Both the position numbers and the translations under genes were made by a program. Under the pieces are notes generated by a model. The model ran no database searches. It saw only the letters and a program-made list of their open reading frames with translations, and was not told where the DNA came from. Below, piece by piece: positions 33,709 to 35,528 of a stretch of 35,528 nucleotides of DNA. Position 1 is the stretch's first letter; every line of letters starts with the position of its first letter. Source of the stretch: Deltaproteobacteria bacterium (GTDB taxonomy: Bacteria > Desulfobacterota > Desulfobulbia > Desulfobulbales > Desulfurivibrionaceae); NCBI GenBank assembly GCA_021847425.1, contig JAJZRF010000034.1, positions 1-35,528 of the forward strand, read 5' to 3'.

Positions 33709-34500
33709 ATGAACAAACACGAGATGAGACAACGCGGCAGAAAACAAGATGGCTTCACCCTGATCGAGCTGGTCATCGTCATTGTGCTGCTCGGCATTCT
33801 GGGCGCCATGGGAGCCGGGTTCATCAGCCAGGCGTTCAAGGGCTTCTTTGACACCGATGCCCGCATGGAGATGTATGAGGAAGGGAAAAGCGCCCTGGTT
33901 CGGATGGAGCGGGAGATTCACATCGCCGTGCCCAATGCGGTTGAGGTCACAACCGCAACCGTGGCCGGGGACACCATCAGTTTCGGCGTGGTCGATGAAA
34001 ACGCCATGGCCGGGGTCTTTGGTCAATACACCGAGGATTATCCCAGCGGCGGGGCCACCATCACCGACCGCTCCGCTCCGTTGCCATACGCCACCCTGGT
34101 TTCCATCTACAACACCACCTGGGATGACTTTGCCGGTGGCGGCAGAATCTACGCTGTTACCGGCGTGACCGGCAACACGATGACCCTGAACAACGCCATC
34201 GGCCCGGCCTCGCCCTATGGCCGCTACTACGCGGTCCGGCCCCAGGCGGTGAGCTTCTCCGTGAGCAACGGAATACTGTCGCGCTCCACGGCAACCGTGA
34301 CTGCGGGAAGCGCCTTGGGCGGATTCGGCAACCCTGAAAGTCTCGTCAAGGACATTATCCCCAGCGACGGGCTGCCCTATTTCACCTACACCCCCGGCAC
34401 CTCGACCCGGAACAGCGTGGTGACCATCCATTTCGCCATCTCACGCAATGGAGAAACCGTCAACTTTCACAAGGAGGTCCAGGTTCGCAATGTGCCCTGA
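33709..34500 (+). CDS. Type IV pilin-like protein, MshO-like
   Basis: A 263-residue prepilin: leader MNKHEMRQRGRKQDG, then FTLIELVIVIVLLGILGAMGAGFI with Glu at +5. The large beta-rich globular domain with GKSALVRMEREIHIAVPNAV resembles MshO/PulJ-like minor pilins. Begins 1 base after the MshD-like stop and overlaps the next gene by 11 bases. Confidence 0.8.
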   Translation: MNKHEMRQRGRKQDGFTLIELVIVIVLLGILGAMGAGFISQAFKGFFDTDARMEMYEEGKSALVRMEREIHIAVPNAVEVTTATVAGDTISFGVVDENAMAGVFGQYTEDYPSGGATITDRSAPLPYATLVSIYNTTWDDFAGGGRIYAVTGVTGNTMTLNNAIGPASPYGRYYAVRPQAVSFSVSNGILSRSTATVTAGSALGGFGNPESLVKDIIPSDGLPYFTYTPGTSTRNSVVTIHFAISRNGETVNFHKEVQVRNVP

Positions 34501-34900
34501 GTCTCTTGCCGCTCCCCTTGCCAACCGGCGCGGCATCGCCCTGATCACCGCGATATTCGTTATTGTCATCCTTGCCCTGTTCGGCCTGTTGATCGCCCGG
34601 TACACCGTGACCACCCAGACATCCTCGGCCGAGGACTATCTCTGGGCTCAAGCCCTGTACAGCGCCGAATCCGCCATGCGGCTGAACATTCTCGGAAATG
34701 ACGGCGGAGGGGGGATCACTGCCCCCGCACATCCCACAGTCGGGGGGATACCAACACTCCCTCCTACCACAGATGGCGCCACCCTTTTCACCTTCACTGC
34801 TCCAGGCACCCCCACCACCATCCAGGTCCAAGCCAAACATGGCACAGGGGTCAGCCGCACGGTGGAGGCGAAATACCTGCTGCCAGCCCCGCCGCCGTGA
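34490..34900 (+). CDS. MshP/PilX-like pilus assembly protein
   Basis: A 136-residue protein with a basic leader MCPESLAAPLANRRG followed by IALITAIFVIVILALFGLLIARY. Unlike true prepilins it lacks Glu at +5, as in MshP. The SSAEDYLWAQALYSAESAMRLNIL segment fits MshP. AAGGAGGT (34471-34478) lies 11 bases before ATG 34490. Last gene of the tight operon begun by the MshQ-like gene. Confidence 0.78.
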   Translation: MCPESLAAPLANRRGIALITAIFVIVILALFGLLIARYTVTTQTSSAEDYLWAQALYSAESAMRLNILGNDGGGGITAPAHPTVGGIPTLPPTTDGATLFTFTAPGTPTTIQVQAKHGTGVSRTVEAKYLLPAPPP

Positions 34901-35317
34901 CACCCCCCCTCTCCCTGTTTCGTAAGCAGGCAAGCACAGTGAAACAAAGACGCCGACGGGCAGCGGGCTTCCGATAACTACGCGTTCGGCAACCGTTAGC
35001 CTTTGGTCTTTAAGCTTTTTCTTTTCCCCTTCCCTAAAAATACAGAGTACTCCCTATTGCCAGCATTTTTCTTCCATGATAATTACTCCAAAACCAACCT
35101 AACTATGTAAAAATATTATTTTTTATTGAGTCACAATCCATATCCGCCTTCTTTCGCTTTTAAAAAAAAGCGGCATTTTGTTATTTTTCCTCAATAAAAC
35201 AATATGTTATTTCTTTGATGTCAGGGGAATATGTGCTACAAGGAAAAGATTCCTTTGTAAAAAAAATCTGGAGCGACGTTACACCTGAACAAACACCCCG
35301 GGACAGGAGGTCTTCCA
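34901..35317 (+). other. AT-rich leader of the terminal pilin gene, with RNA structure candidates
   Basis: 417 bases without a gene. Near the left end CCTGTTT-CGT-AAGCAGG (34914-34930) can form a hairpin. Alternatively AGGCAAGC (34928-34935) can pair with GTTAGCCT (34995-35002), one mismatch and one G-U, enclosing GCCGA/TCGGC pairing. The two share bases and exclude each other. Further on, CGCTTTT-AAAA-AAAAGCG (35155-35172) is a palindrome and ACAAGGAA...TTCCT(T)TGT (35238-35258) a hairpin shortly before the pilin ribosome site. No firm promoter was found. Confidence 0.35.
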
Positions 35318-35528
35318 TTGCCTAGGCTTGACAACAGAGGCTTCACCCTCATCGAGCTCATCATCGTCATCATCCTCCTCGGGCTTATTTCCGCCACGGC
35401 GATCCCCTACTACCTCAACATCCAGAAGGAAGCGAAGATCGCCGTGGTCAAAGGCAAGCTCGCCGCCATCCGGGGCGGAATCGAACTGGCCCACGCGAAA
35501 ATCCTTGCCTCCGGGGTCAACACCGGAC
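35318..35528 (+). CDS. Type IV pilin (MshA-like), 3' end outside the window
   Basis: The start is TTG 35318 with a strong ACAGGAGG (35303-35310) 7 bases upstream. The product begins MPRLDNRG, then FTLIELIIVIILLGLISATAIPYYLNIQKEAKIAVVKGKLAAIRGGIELAHA, a canonical short-leader class III signal with Glu at +5 and the helix pattern of major pilins. The short leader, separate regulation and position after the minor-pilin operon suggest the main MSHA-type pilin, but the C-terminal disulfide loop is not visible. Confidence 0.85.
   Translation, partial: MPRLDNRGFTLIELIIVIILLGLISATAIPYYLNIQKEAKIAVVKGKLAAIRGGIELAHAKILASGVNTG

Noticed and set aside
34970..35003. Integron attC-like site (GATAAC ... GTTAGCC)
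   Set aside because: The core does not fit the RYYYAAC/GTTRRRY rule and there is no integrase or cassette array.
35221..35240. Possible sigma54 promoter before the pilin (GGGG...GTGC)
   Set aside because: The GG to GC spacing is one base off the strict -24/-12 arrangement and the flanking consensus is poor.

Overview
The window looks like chromosomal DNA of a Gram-negative, fairly GC-rich bacterium, most likely a member of the Desulfobacterota (Desulfobulbales-like). This is an inference from gene content and order: hom-apgM-ybgC beside tolQRAB-cpoB, rpsF-rpsR-DUF2232-rplI-dnaB, leuS-lptE, a family II pyrophosphatase, and an MSHA-type pilin cluster. No rRNA, tRNA or CRISPR array was seen.

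Layout. 1-2737 (minus strand): hom, apgM and the start of ybgC, an amino-acid/central-carbon operon ending in a Tol-linked thioesterase. 3122-7726 (plus): tolQ, tolR, tolA, tolB and cpoB, the envelope-constriction machinery, but with no pal between tolB and cpoB. 7956-10394 (minus): PEP synthase, facing the Tol genes across a long bidirectional terminator. 10653-12380 (plus): a phosphohexomutase. 12447-13332: a decayed amidohydrolase fused to what looks like the tail of a REP-associated transposase. 13408-14337 (minus): Mn-dependent pyrophosphatase. 14700-15825 (plus): a lone receiver protein and a HAD phosphatase. 15914-16342 (minus): a small AP2-like protein. 16832-21475 (plus): mazG, rpsF, rpsR, a DUF2232 membrane protein, rplI and dnaB. 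21603-27910 (plus): leuS, lptE, tkt and dusB.

Each of the four spacers dnaB/leuS, leuS/lptE, lptE/tkt and tkt/dusB carries a different short-period repeat, three of them with a clear 7-base period and two folding back as inverted heptamer arrays. After dusB, a UPF0175/DUF3368 toxin-antitoxin pair is flanked by two diverged copies of the dusB 3' end plus the following promoter. The toxin has a frameshift at a run of five C. The second promoter copy then drives a tight operon (29070-34900) for a large MshQ-like LamG/DUF6701 protein and four pilin-like proteins (MshC-, MshD-, MshO- and MshP-like). A 417-base AT-rich leader with possible RNA structure precedes a further pilin gene that runs off the right edge.

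Most likely to repay further work: the heptamer spacers, the toxin-antitoxin insertion with its duplicated dusB tail and promoter, the missing pal, and the structured pilin leader.
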